Shown piece after piece: positions 34,436-43,747 of a DNA stretch of 64,000 nucleotides; the first letter of the stretch is position 1; each line of letters begins with the position of its first letter. The notes under the pieces are model-generated. The model was not told the origin of the DNA. It searched no databases and saw nothing but the letters and a program-made list of their open reading frames with translations. The stretch spans positions 1-64,000 of the forward strand of contig NW_026516323.1 in NCBI RefSeq assembly GCF_025602895.1, read 5' to 3'. The translations under genes were made by a program, and so were the position numbers. This DNA is from Polychytrium aggregatum. Lineage: Eukaryota; Chytridiomycota; Chytridiomycetes; Polychytriales.

Positions 34436-36099
34436 ATGCGCTTCACCAGCTGCATCCTCCTTCTCCAGGCGCTGCTCCTGGCCAATACGGCTCAGGCTCA
34501 AAGCAACAACAGCACCAACAACGGCACCAACGCCCTGACACAGTGCCAGCAGAGTATTGTCCAGCAACTGACCAAGTGGGTGTCGCATTGCCATCGCTGC
34601 TGTCTGCTTGATGCCCAGTCCCTCGCACTCGTAGTTCGTCATGGCCTCTCCCCTGGCTCTTCCCAGCCAGCTTGCCTGCATTCCACTCAGCTCCGGCTCT
34701 CAAATGGGCTTCTGATGCTCTGCTCCTTGGCTGCCGATACCGGCCTTGTCCCGCAATCGCTTGGGCCGTCCGCTCGCCAATCCCAGCATCTTTGAAAACT
34801 CTGTCAAGTATTTCCCCTGGGACTACTGCGAGAACATTGGCGATGGCCGAGGATACACATGCGGCATTGTGGGATTCACAACGTAAGTTTGGCTGGGTGA
34901 TGCATATCCGAGACCAGATGCCTCTGTCGCTGGCCTGCATTTGATCTGAGCCTCGGCCTCCGTTTCTTGCTGGCGTCTCAACTCGGCCAAATCTTTGTCG
35001 TGCTGCAGCGGCACCCACGATGCTCTCCAGGTTATCTCGGCATATGCCGCCCAGCTCAACTCGAGCACCCCCAATCCGTTCGGCCCGTATATGAGTCGGC
35101 TCATCCAGCTGAACCAGTCCACGATCGATGGCTCCACCAGCGGTCTGGACGGCTTCTGCAACGTCTGGAGCACGACGGCCCGCAGCGACCAGCTCTTCCG
35201 GACGGTCCAAGTCGACATGGTCAACCAACTCTACTACAACCCAGCGATGGCCTATGCCGCACGCAACGGACTGCAGTTCGAGCTGTCCAAGGGGCAGGTG
35301 AGTTTGCCGGCGTACCCTGGATGGCGCTACTGCTGCTGCTGCTGCTGCTGCTCAGTCCCGGTTCAGATGCCAGTCGTCGCATGGCGCTTGCAGCTCATCG
35401 CTCCCAATCCCTCAAATTCCCTCAGATGTATGATGCGGCGATCCAGCACGGAACAGCCTTGAGTGAGGCCGATAGCCTCCCGTCCATGATCGACCGCACG
35501 ACCGCCAGCTTCAAGTCGGGGCCCAACAGCGTTCCCGGCGGCCTGAGCGAGGTCGACTGGCTGACAGCCTTCATGAACGTCAGAATAGAAACGCTGCAGA
35601 ACCCTGCCTACAAGCCGTCGCAGGCCGGATGGTCCCAAAGCATATACCGGGTCAAGTCCGTGAGTACCATTCGCTTGGAGACGGCGGCGACATGGATCGC
35701 CCCCGCCGACGATCGCAGCATGCGAGCAGCCGGTCCTGAACTCGGGGCATTTGTGTTTGCCCTGATCGTCCTGCTAACCACCATATCGCCCTCGACGCAC
35801 TCCAGTACCAATATGCCCTCAGCCAGGGCTCGGTCCATTTCAACGATTCCCTGACGGCCCTCGACAACGACGGCAACACCGTCTCCATCGGCTGCGACTT
35901 GACCCTGTGGAACTATGTCGGCCCGCCGCTGCCGATACAGACTCCCAAGAAGGGCATTCTCATCGGCGTCTTGATCGGCGTCGGCGTCCTGGTTCTGCTC
36001 ATCGTGACCTTCTGTATCATCAAACGCCGACTTGTCGCCGAATGGGTTTCGGAGCTGTCGTACCGGTCCAAGAGAGCCATCTCTCGGATGTCACGATAG
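34436..36099 (+). CDS. family 46 chitosanase, predicted membrane-anchored
   Basis: Five exons (34436-34575, 34787-34882, 35009-35297, 35426-35659, 35806-36099) give 350 residues. GH46 enzymes hydrolyse beta-1,4 links in chitosan by an inverting mechanism. After a signal peptide (CILLLQALLLANTAQA) comes the family signature: IFENSVKYFPWDYCENIGDGRGYT, here split at 20 residues as IFENSVKYFPWDY and CENIGDGRGYT, then GIVGFTTGTHDALQVI. E50 (FENS) and D66 (DGRG) are the likely acid and base by comparison with the family. Downstream, QVDMVNQLYYNPAM, YDAAIQHG and EVDWLTAFMNVR also fit. A C-terminal hydrophobic helix (ILIGVLIGVGVLVLLIVTF) with a basic tail would anchor it in the plasma membrane with the enzyme outside, which is unusual for secreted GH46. 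Role in cell-wall remodelling is inferred. Confidence 0.85.
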
Positions 36100-36366
36100 G
36101 CCCTGACGAAGGCCGAGAGGACCGATCGATGCTTCCTGTGAACCATCGCCGGGGCTTAGTGTTCGTATCGCCGGGGCTTGGTGTTCCTATATCCTCGGTC
36201 TCGATTATGTAACTATCATGTCGCCACTGGGCAATGCAATCTGGAATATCCCATAAGCGATCGCTTGAGCCGCTCGACGAACCACATCCAGAGAGATTCA
36301 GGTCCGGCTCGACTGGCCAGAGACGCACGGCGCTGCTGGCCCACCACCGAGTACACTTTATTCAGA
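36100..36366. other. 3' flank of chitosanase up to the mobile element
   Basis: No coding signal. If the element at 36367 uses its left end as template for a guide RNA, the bases just below 36367 would be the current guide region. Confidence 0.4.
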
Positions 36367-36379
36367 AAAAAACGGGACA
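36367..36379 (+). repeat. left terminal inverted repeat of the element
   Basis: AAAAAACGGGACA, identical to the complement of 39825-39837. It lies 72 bases beyond the Fanzor stop codon. Confidence 0.7.
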
Positions 36380-36520
36380 ATATAGCCGTTTCCATGAACA
36401 TGTAGTATGTGCTGTGCTTGCGTCAAGCAAAGCCACAAGAAATAAAACAGATCACTTTGGCAGCCTCCGAGTGAAGACCGCCGGTCGCTCTCCGATCTCC
36501 ACAATCGACCTGCATACTGT
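36367..36520 (-). ncRNA. predicted place of the Fanzor omega-RNA (hypothesis)
   Basis: In TnpB and characterised Fanzor systems the guide-bearing RNA overlaps the 3' end of the nuclease gene and runs to the transposon end, with the guide taken from the DNA just outside. Here the Fanzor 3' end, its stop (36452) and the left inverted repeat fall within 90 bases, which is the same arrangement. The segment itself shows no proven structure; this entry marks the expected location only. Confidence 0.3.
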
Positions 36521-38824
36521 GATCATGTTGCGCGCCGCATTGACGTCGCGATTCCACACTGTCCGGCAGCTGGGATTCTTGCAGCTCCTGACAAAGTGGG
36601 AATTCGCAACACTGGGCGCATCGAGTCCTTCCAACCGAACTGGCTCCAGGCACTTGGAGCACACTTGCGAGGTGTTGAACTCGTTCGTTGAGGCCACCTT
36701 GACGCTTCCATGATGGTGATTGGGACGGCGTCGGTGGTGCTCGAATTGCTCAAAGTACCGAGCAAACCGCTGCCTCCGAGGGCTGGATGCATAGCCCTTG
36801 CCCTGTCGCCATGATGCATTGCCAAAGGCGATCACCACATCGGTCCGTATCGGGGCGTGCTTCAGGACGGCCTTGCACATCCTGTCGACGGCCACTTGGC
36901 GCCTCTTGTGGCCCGTGAAGCGATGGTGACGGGCCTTCTTGCCAAGGTGGAAGTCGAGCTGCACTCGTAGCTCCGGTCGCAGGACATGGGTGAGATGGAC
37001 AAGGAAGGCCTCCGAGGACGACACCTTGGGCGAGGGAGTGGTCGACATCCAGGTCTCGATATCGAGTCGATACTTCATGGTGTTGTGCCACTTGGTGTTG
37101 GACGTATGGCCACACATGTGCTGGTAGTGGCCATTGGAGAATGAGACCACCTCGTCTTGGTGGCCCGGTGCTTGGATGACCGCCGTGAAGATGGAGCCGA
37201 CTCCAGGATCGATGCCAATCCAAGTGGTGCGATCGGGGTCTGGGTCGCCGATGTGGGCCTGGATGCGCTGCTCGGCAGTCGGAGGAGGCTCGATGGTCTC
37301 GGTGCGATCGGTTCGACGCACAAACTTGACGAGGCCGATGGTGCAGCCGATGCCATCGGTGCTGATCTCGTAGTTGAACAGCTTCTTGTTCCCGTCCCGC
37401 TCTTGGAAGAGGGAACTACGCAGCTTGAAGCAACTGCGCCAGAGACGATCCTGGTTGTTGATGCCGTCATCACCTTCTTCCTTGAGCATGTCCCGGGTGA
37501 GTCCAAGGCGTTTCTTTGGACCAAGGAGTTCCCAGAGAGGGACGGTGTCGATCTTGACATACTTGGCCTTGGCTGTGCACAGAGGGACCATCGTGCACAC
37601 GGCCGGAGGAGTGTCGAGAGCGAGCTGCTTGAGTGCCCAGTTGATCCTGGCGGCCAGCTTGTTGATCTTGGACTTGGTGGTGCCGAGCTCAGACTTGGCC
37701 TTGGTGAACCTCTTGTCGTCGGAGGGAATGCCTTGGGTAGTGAGCTCGTCCAGCTTGGCCTGGCGCTGCAGCTCGGTGACTCGGAGGGCGGGCATGTCAC
37801 AGTCGATCCACTTGTGGACATTGTCGACCATCTTGTCTCGGGCGAGGATTCCCACATGGTGCGAGAGGCGGTGGAGGGCCCGGAAGCGGTCCTGGTCGTT
37901 GCTGTACCGAAACTCGTCCAGGATGTGGCCAAAGTCTGGATAGAGGAACTCGAGATCGGCCTTGGGTGGAGTCGAGTCTGGTTTCTCGAAGAGCTCGAGA
38001 CAGGCCTCGATGGCTTCGTGCTTATGCTTGTTGGCTGGGAAGACGGCAGCGCAGAAGCGGCGAAGGAGTCGCCAGTAGGCCAGGTCGAGGTGGGTGGTGC
38101 AGTTGGTGGCATAGGCATTGACAGCCAGTGTGAGAAGCTGACTGTGAGCACCATCAGGCAGACGAGGGGCCGGAGGCAGGTCTGCGTGCCGAGTGGTCTG
38201 GTAGTCGCGAAAGGAAGCGACCAGATGCTCGTTGTATTTCTCATTGTCCCCTGTCGGGGAGAGGGCACCGGCCTCGACAATCGTGAAGCATTGGCGGATG
38301 AAAGCAGGGGTGGCCCTGGAGATGACGGGGACGGGAAGATCCTGCTCGATGCACCGGAGGATGTGCAGGTTGAGCAGCCTGGATGCCTCGAACTGGATCT
38401 GGGTCATGGCCTCGACGGTGGCCTGGATCTTGTCGCGGAGAGCGGGATTGAGACAACAGCCATCCATGGTCTGCTTGAAGCAGCTGAACTGAGGGGCGGA
38501 TGACCTTCCATCCACGAGTGGGACGACAGAACTCTTGAGGGGCCGGTATTTGGGACACTTGTTGGTGTTGCAGCGTTCGTGATCGGTGCCATCGCACTTG
38601 GGACATCGCTTGCCAGTACTCGAGGAAGTAGATGGACCAGGCTCGGTGGGATCGACATCCATTGGATCTGTAGAAGCAGTGGTGGTGAGCGACGGAGCAA
38701 CAGACGACCAAGCATGCGTGGGGTCAGAATACGAACCAGAGACAGGCTCCGACTGTGACTTGGCTTTCTTGGGCCTGGGTGGCCGAGGCTGGCCATCACC
38801 GGCACCCTTACGCTTCGGAGGCAT
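36452..38824 (-). CDS. Fanzor (TnpB-like RNA-guided nuclease), intronless
   Basis: 790 residues, uninterrupted. The C-terminal third is a RuvC-like nuclease: RuvC-I WIGIDPGVGS (D539); a helical insert with RHHRFTGHKRRQVAVDRM; a RuvC-II-like strand DVVIAFGNASW; then STNEFNTSQVCSKC, a zinc ribbon with C722, C725, C748 and C753; and RuvC-III WNRDVNAARNM (D760). This order, with the zinc ribbon and the NRDVNAA motif, defines the TnpB/Fanzor family. The RuvC-II acidic residue is not obvious, which fits the Fanzor1 group with its rearranged site, but it needs an alignment. The N-terminus (PPKRKGAG, PRPPRPKKAKS) is a probable nuclear-localisation signal followed by a low-complexity region with CPKCDGTDHERC, a small zinc-knuckle-like motif. 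Expected role: cutting DNA next to a target-adjacent motif under RNA guidance, favouring retention or spread of the element. A TATA box lies 130 bases upstream. Confidence 0.88.
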   Translation of the reverse strand: MPPKRKGAGDGQPRPPRPKKAKSQSEPVSGSYSDPTHAWSSVAPSLTTTASTDPMDVDPTEPGPSTSSSTGKRCPKCDGTDHERCNTNKCPKYRPLKSSVVPLVDGRSSAPQFSCFKQTMDGCCLNPALRDKIQATVEAMTQIQFEASRLLNLHILRCIEQDLPVPVISRATPAFIRQCFTIVEAGALSPTGDNEKYNEHLVASFRDYQTTRHADLPPAPRLPDGAHSQLLTLAVNAYATNCTTHLDLAYWRLLRRFCAAVFPANKHKHEAIEACLELFEKPDSTPPKADLEFLYPDFGHILDEFRYSNDQDRFRALHRLSHHVGILARDKMVDNVHKWIDCDMPALRVTELQRQAKLDELTTQGIPSDDKRFTKAKSELGTTKSKINKLAARINWALKQLALDTPPAVCTMVPLCTAKAKYVKIDTVPLWELLGPKKRLGLTRDMLKEEGDDGINNQDRLWRSCFKLRSSLFQERDGNKKLFNYEISTDGIGCTIGLVKFVRRTDRTETIEPPPTAEQRIQAHIGDPDPDRTTWIGIDPGVGSIFTAVIQAPGHQDEVVSFSNGHYQHMCGHTSNTKWHNTMKYRLDIETWMSTTPSPKVSSSEAFLVHLTHVLRPELRVQLDFHLGKKARHHRFTGHKRRQVAVDRMCKAVLKHAPIRTDVVIAFGNASWRQGKGYASSPRRQRFARYFEQFEHHRRRPNHHHGSVKVASTNEFNTSQVCSKCLEPVRLEGLDAPSVANSHFVRSCKNPSCRTVWNRDVNAARNMITVCRSIVEIGERPAVFTRRLPK

Positions 38825-38953
38825 GGGGGCAGAGGATGCTGGATGCCTGCCAGTGGTACTGGTCAGAACAGAGACTTCTCTTTATCGTACAATGGCGCAA
38901 TGATCCGATCAAGGCGAGATGAGGGAAGAAAGCAGCAGGACGAAGGTGTGGCA

Positions 38954-38959
38954 TTTATA
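38954..38959 (-). promoter_or_regulatory. TATA box of the Fanzor gene
   Basis: TATAAA on the minus strand, about 130 bases before the Fanzor ATG and after the transposase stop at 39077. It suggests that the nuclease has its own promoter. Confidence 0.55.
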
Positions 38960-39076
38960 CCCGAGAGCAGGAACCCGTCTTTGCGGGCTGGTTGGGGAAG
39001 TGACCCTGTTCAAAAATCGCCGAGAGGTTCAAGCCAGGGATGTGAACGCGAAAACGGCGGCTTGATTGGAGGGAAC

Positions 39077-39766
39077 TCAACCCCAGAAGCGCATCGCTCG
39101 CTCAATCAGCCGTGGGAAGACATCTGGAAGCACCCTCCGAACGGCAGACTCAAACAGGGTCACCATCCCGACCCTGAACCCCTCGGACGCATTCAGCGCT
39201 GCCACCTTCCTGTACTGATGCTTCACAATCCCAAAGAAGTTCTCGATGGGATTGAAGTCGGGCGAGGCAGGTGGGGTGAAGATCACTGACCATTCTCGGC
39301 GCTCGATGCAGTCCAGGACAGCCATTGTCTTGTGCATGCTGACATTGTCCATCACAATCACAGAGTCGTCTGGGAAGCTCGCTCGCTCAAAGAACTCGAC
39401 CATCGAGTGTGTCTTGAATGATGTGGGGATGTACATGCGATGCAGCACACCAGAGTGGTTGATGGCAAATGCAGCCGAGACAGACTTGTGTTTCATGTGA
39501 TTGCGCTGGCGAAGCGGAGCACCCTTCGGCGAGTATCCGTAAAGAGGGAAAATGGATCTCCTGATCCCCGTCTCATCGACAAAAACGAGCCGTCGTGGGT
39601 CGATGGAGCGGACCTGGTCCCTGAACTGTGCCACTCGCTCATCCAGTCGCTTGGACTTGTAGAGGTGTGTTGCCCTCTTGTGTGAGAGACCTGCTCGGTG
39701 GATGGCAGTGTGGCAGAGTGAGAGTGAAACTTTCCTCTGGAGAGTGGTTGTGTGGCGAATGGTCAT
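39077..39766 (-). CDS. IS630/Tc1-mariner DDE transposase, N-terminally short
   Basis: 229 residues. The catalytic triad is clear: LVFVDETGIR (first Asp), VIVMDNVSMHK (second Asp) and SPDFNPIENFFG (Glu), with the spacing of the IS630 group. Upstream, TAIHRAGLSHKRATHLYKS is the last helix of the usual paired helix-turn-helix domain. A complete family member has about 100 more residues before that. Only ~60 bases remain between this start and the inverted repeat at 39825, so the missing part is not inside the element. Either the copy was truncated and the repeat placed next to it, or the true terminal repeat lies further out. Confidence 0.85.
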   Translation of the reverse strand: MTIRHTTTLQRKVSLSLCHTAIHRAGLSHKRATHLYKSKRLDERVAQFRDQVRSIDPRRLVFVDETGIRRSIFPLYGYSPKGAPLRQRNHMKHKSVSAAFAINHSGVLHRMYIPTSFKTHSMVEFFERASFPDDSVIVMDNVSMHKTMAVLDCIERREWSVIFTPPASPDFNPIENFFGIVKHQYRKVAALNASEGFRVGMVTLFESAVRRVLPDVFPRLIERAMRFWG

Positions 39767-39824
39767 GGCCAGCGCGCGATAACATTGGGTAACAAAATAT
39801 TCGATGAATGGTCAAAATCCCGGG

Positions 39825-39837
39825 TGTCCCGTTTTTT
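39825..39837 (-). repeat. right terminal inverted repeat of the element
   Basis: TGTCCCGTTTTTT on the plus strand, the exact complement of 36367-36379. Confidence 0.7.
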
Positions 39838-39851
39838 ATTGGATTGCCTGT

Positions 39852-40014
39852 AAGTAAGCAATCGAACAAGCAAGTAAGCAATCGAACAAGCAAGTAAGCA
39901 ATCGAACAAGCAAGTAAGCATTCGAACAAGCAAGTAAGCAATCGAACAAGCAAGTAAGCAATCGAACAAGCAAGTAAGCATTCGAACAAGCAAGTAGGCG
40001 TTCGAACAAGCAAC
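39852..40014. repeat. 20-bp minisatellite (aagcaagtaagcaatcgaac), about eight copies
   Basis: Nearly perfect head-to-tail copies with one variable base (cgaac preceded by aat or att). The array begins about 15 bases outside the right inverted repeat. It has no unique spacers between copies. Confidence 0.92.
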
Positions 40015-40350
40015 TCGATGATGGACACAGCAGCCGCCCGTCCTGCGATCAGGGCACATCTTTGATTGACGGCCAAATCGGGTGCGCCAACGAGCCCTCG
40101 CTTCTTCCCAGCCCGGTCCTTCGACTCTGGCCGCCGTCCTTGCTCGCCCATCGCCCTGCGTCCTTGCCCTTCCATCTGTCGCCCTCGTCCGAGCGCCTGT
40201 CCACCTGTTTGCCCGAGACACCCCGTCCGCAAGCGTCGCATCGCCCACCTGTCCGCCGGGGATCAGCCCGTCGCTCACGCCTGCATCCCTCGCCCTCAAT
40301 CTCACTCCCTCCTCATCGATACTTGCTGCCTACTCTCCAGCTACTCCACA
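40015..40350. other. intergenic leader of the second vWA gene
   Basis: C- and T-rich sequence without a domain-bearing frame; consistent with a promoter and a long leader. Confidence 0.4.
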
Positions 40351-42491
40351 ATGTCTCGCCGCTCGCTGCTCGACCTCCTGTTCTTGCTTGACTGCACGGC
40401 CTCGATGGGGCCCTACATCGGTGCGTACCGGCTGGGCTATCTGCGTCGCTATTGCCGTTTCCTTTTCTTCTTCTTCTCTCGTTCTCCTAGCCGTCTGTCG
40501 GTTGCTGGAACTGGCGGCGGTCTCGGAAATCGCACATAGCGGCATCCTCATCCTGGTCGTCTTACTTCCTGCTCCTCCGATTCGTTCCTTGGCTTCTGTA
40601 CGGCCGCCTATGCCGCCGATTCAAATGTCCTGGTCCGATCCCGCCGACTTCTGGCTCGCCTGCCTCTCTCTCGCTGGACTGCCCAACGACTCCCTGTTGT
40701 CTCGACAGCCAAGGCCACCGAGTCGATCAACACCATCGTCGAAACCATTGCGAATGCCGAACAGGTATCGTCCTCGTTCCTGCTCCCCCTGTCTCCGGAT
40801 CGATGGCAGAGGGTGCAGCGGGAGCGGGCCATCGTCTCGCTCGAGCCGCCTGCTCGCCTGGGACTTGGGGAGTGCCGCCACCAACGGGAGAGTCGCATGC
40901 CGACCCACTTCTTGCTCGTCGAGCTGACGGCCCGGTTGCCTCTGTTGCTTTGGATGCTCGGCATTCACATCCTCTGGGCTATGTGGGACCTCGGTCGCAT
41001 CCGTCGGCTGCCTCAACTGCGAAACGTGCGAAACGCCCGCTCGGCCACCAACTCGGCCACCAACTTGGACGACAACTTGGACGACGACTGAACGGATATG
41101 CCGATCTGACGCCCAACCTCCACACGCAATCGCTGAACCTACGCTCGACCGCAACCTGCCTCTTCGCTGGCGCACATCATTCGTGTCGCCGCTGAAACCT
41201 GTGCGCACCAGTCTGATGTTATTGTTGGGCTGATTTCGTACCGCGACCACCCGCCGCAAGACCTCAGCTATGTCACTCGCTGCTACCCGTTCACCAGCAG
41301 CATCCCCGAGATGAAGACCCATCTGGCGATGCAGCGGCCCCAGGGTGGTGGCGACGGGCCTGAGGCCGTCACGGCTGCCCTCAACGACGCCCTGAAAATG
41401 AACTGGCGACCCAACTCGACCAAGGTCCTGGTAAGTTGCAGAAGAGGCAGTGCTCTCCACACACATATGGCCCCGGTCTGCGGTGCGGCAACGATCGGTA
41501 GCGATGCGATCAACGCTGTCGTCTCGGTGGAATCGCGTATTGCTGCTCTCTTGACAGACCGCTTACCCTGCACTGTCGTTGGTGACCGGGGCGGTGCTTT
41601 GCGAACCAGGTGTTGATTGCCGATGCCCCGCCTCACGGCATTGGCGAGCGCCACGATGGCTTCCCGGATGGCGACCCCCACAAGGTCGATCCCCTCGTCG
41701 TTGCCCGGCAGCTGCAGCAGCTGGGTGTCTGCATCTACTCGGTCGTCTGCGAGCCAGCCATCTCGCAAAAGTACCAGTACGCCGTGGACTTTTACAAGGG
41801 CCTGAGTCGGATTACTGGCGGCAGCATGGTGCCGCTGACCTCGGCCGAGCTGCTGCCGGACGTCATCGTCGGTGGCGCACAAGAGCAGATGAATCTGGCC
41901 CGGCTCTCGAACCAGGTCGAGATGGCCGTCCGCACCGAAGTCAACGACGGCGTCATGACCGAGGACGACCTGATCGACCGACTGTTCTCCAAGATGAGCA
42001 TCAGCAACGTCGTCACCAAACAGCTCAAGGTCGACGATCCGTACGTCAACATTCCCGAGGCCGAGCACAACGCCACCGTCTTTGCAAACTCGTTTGATCT
42101 GGCTGCGGCCCGGTCACATCTCAAGGCCGTCTCCACCAACCGCCTGCGCGAGTCGTACACCTACAGCGCCACCTCGGGCGGCTATGACTACAAGCGCTCG
42201 ACTGACCCGGCCTACAAACATCACGGCTCCGGCGTCTTTGGTGGCTACTTTGGCAGCTACGAGCCCCGAACGGTAGTGCCGCCGCCCATCTCCCGAAAGG
42301 ACGACAGTGGCGCCGACGTCACCTTTGGCGAGATGGAGACGGATGCGGAGCGGACACAGTCTGTCCGCCTCGCCGAGGAGGCCATCTCCTACGAACAAGT
42401 TCGCCGTCTTGTGCGTCAGGTGGGTGTCACCAGCACCGCCATTCCGGCCTCATCGACCGGCGAGGAAATGTCGATGGACATGGATTCGTGA
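40351..42491 (+). CDS. von Willebrand factor A domain protein
   Basis: Exons deduced: 40351-40420, 40709-40764, ~41161/41170-41430, 41610-42491, about 425 residues. The vWA domain starts at the N-terminus with LDCTASM (MIDAS, D14), then HQSDVIVGLISYRDHP, RPQGGGDGPEAVTAAL and TKVLVLIADAPPHG, so it should coordinate a divalent metal and bind a protein ligand in the cytosol. The C-terminal ~220 residues are not recognised; they contain GGYDYKRST, GGYFGSYEPRT and a region with DDLIDRLFSKM. There is no signal peptide or membrane helix. It is related in its vWA domain to the H1-vWA protein at 29 kb (both have the GGGD segment and a DAxPH turn). The third exon's start is odd: no AG dinucleotide precedes it for about 280 bases, so its splice site is unresolved. 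Confidence 0.78.
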
Positions 42492-43747
42492 GCCATCGGC
42501 TCCGTCGCGCAACTAGGAGTCCCAAACAGAAGAGCCCGCAATCACTCCAAGAAAAGGAAGAAAAAATGCAATCTCGAGCATGTCTGCAACATCCAAAACC
42601 CAGACCCCCCCTCCAGCGGCGCTGCTCTCCCTCCGACGCTCGTCGATGCTTCCCTGCTCGTTCAAGACTGTTGCGATCACGGTTGTACGTCTCTTCTTCG
42701 GCTGTGTCTGCAGTGCCGGCTTTGGCGATGCGTTTTGCTTTTATAGATTGGCTCAGGTGCTGGCAGTGGACAGGGGCTGTGTTTTTATCGTTGCTTCTTC
42801 TCGTTCCTCTTCTCTCGGTCTTGCGTATGCGGTGGTTGACATGTTTGAGAGAGGGGAGACGAAGTCATTTCTTTGGCATCGCACTCGATCACAGGTCCGA
42901 CTGCCTTGGCCGCTCTGTCTATCGGGGGGGGGAGTGGTTGATAGCTTCCTCTTGCTTCTTGTTCTGTGCCCTCATCCCCGGTCTGCTGGTCTCCGTTGCT
43001 TTGCTTACTCCTCTTCCTCATAGCTGCACCCTTGACCTCTTTCTCGCGCACTCTTCTATTTCTACTTGCGCCCTTTTGCTGCGTTCGAGTTTCTTCCGCT
43101 TGTGTCAAGCCGGATTGCTGCTGTGACGCCCATGTCTGTTCCCACCCTGCCTTTTACGCTTCCATCCCCGATACACCGTCGTTTGCAAATAATTGGACCG
43201 TATATCACTTTGCATCGAGGCACGGATGGATACAGAAGAGTGTCTCGCCGAGCAGATTTGGTCGAGATGTTGGGAGTGTGGCTGTGCTGACTGTGGCTAT
43301 AGTGGAAGGGAACAGCCGTTGAGTCAACACAGCAAGTCCGGACGTGCATTCTCATCGCGGGGACGGGAAGAGGGCAGATCGCATCAAAGCAGAGCGGCAT
43401 GGCCGTGAGAAACCAGGATCGGCAGGACAGGGAAAGGTGCGTGTGGACCTCCGGATTGCGAGCGACGAATACACATCCGCCCGTCAATGCGTTCAAGCGG
43501 CGTGTTGGGCGACCGCAGACAATGCACCACAAGTCGATCACTGCATCGGAGGTCAACGCCATGTATTCAAGATGGCGCATTCCAAGACAGGGCTGGCGAT
43601 GACTTTGCTACAGCCATGGTAGTGGGATACATTCTTGAAGCCAAAGAATGCACTCTGTTTGTTTCTTACACGGGTTGGACTGGCGCCCTCTGGCTGCGAT
43701 GCCATGATATCGCTGGCAGGCGATTCGGTCCCTTGCTAAGCTGATTG
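42492..43747. other. intergenic between convergent genes, no gene recognised
   Basis: About 1.25 kb of T-rich then mixed sequence between the stops of the vWA gene (+) and VPS39 (-). It probably contains both 3' UTRs. Short frames such as the one at 43066-43290 have no recognisable domain. Confidence 0.45.

Larger units (their letters stand above)
36367..39837 (-). mobile_element. IS630/Tc1-mariner element carrying a Fanzor nuclease
   Basis: A ~3.5 kb unit bounded by a 13-base perfect inverted repeat, AAAAAACGGGACA at 36367-36379 and its complement at 39825-39837. The left copy is preceded by CAG and the right copy, read inward, by CAAT. Both genes lie on the minus strand: a DDE transposase at the right end and a Fanzor after it. 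TA dinucleotides stand close outside both ends, as expected for mariner insertion, but an exact TA duplication cannot be fixed from the repeat alone. Fanzor1 proteins are known to travel with such transposons in fungi and other eukaryotes. The transposase lacks its usual N-terminal DNA-binding part, so the copy is probably not autonomous. Confidence 0.75.

Noticed and set aside
37157-38503. 448-codon open frame opposite the Fanzor gene
   Set aside because: No domain; it exists because of codon bias on the opposite strand, where the RuvC and zinc-ribbon motifs are.
39852-40014. CRISPR-like array
   Set aside because: The copies are contiguous head-to-tail repeats without spacers, and the genome is eukaryotic.
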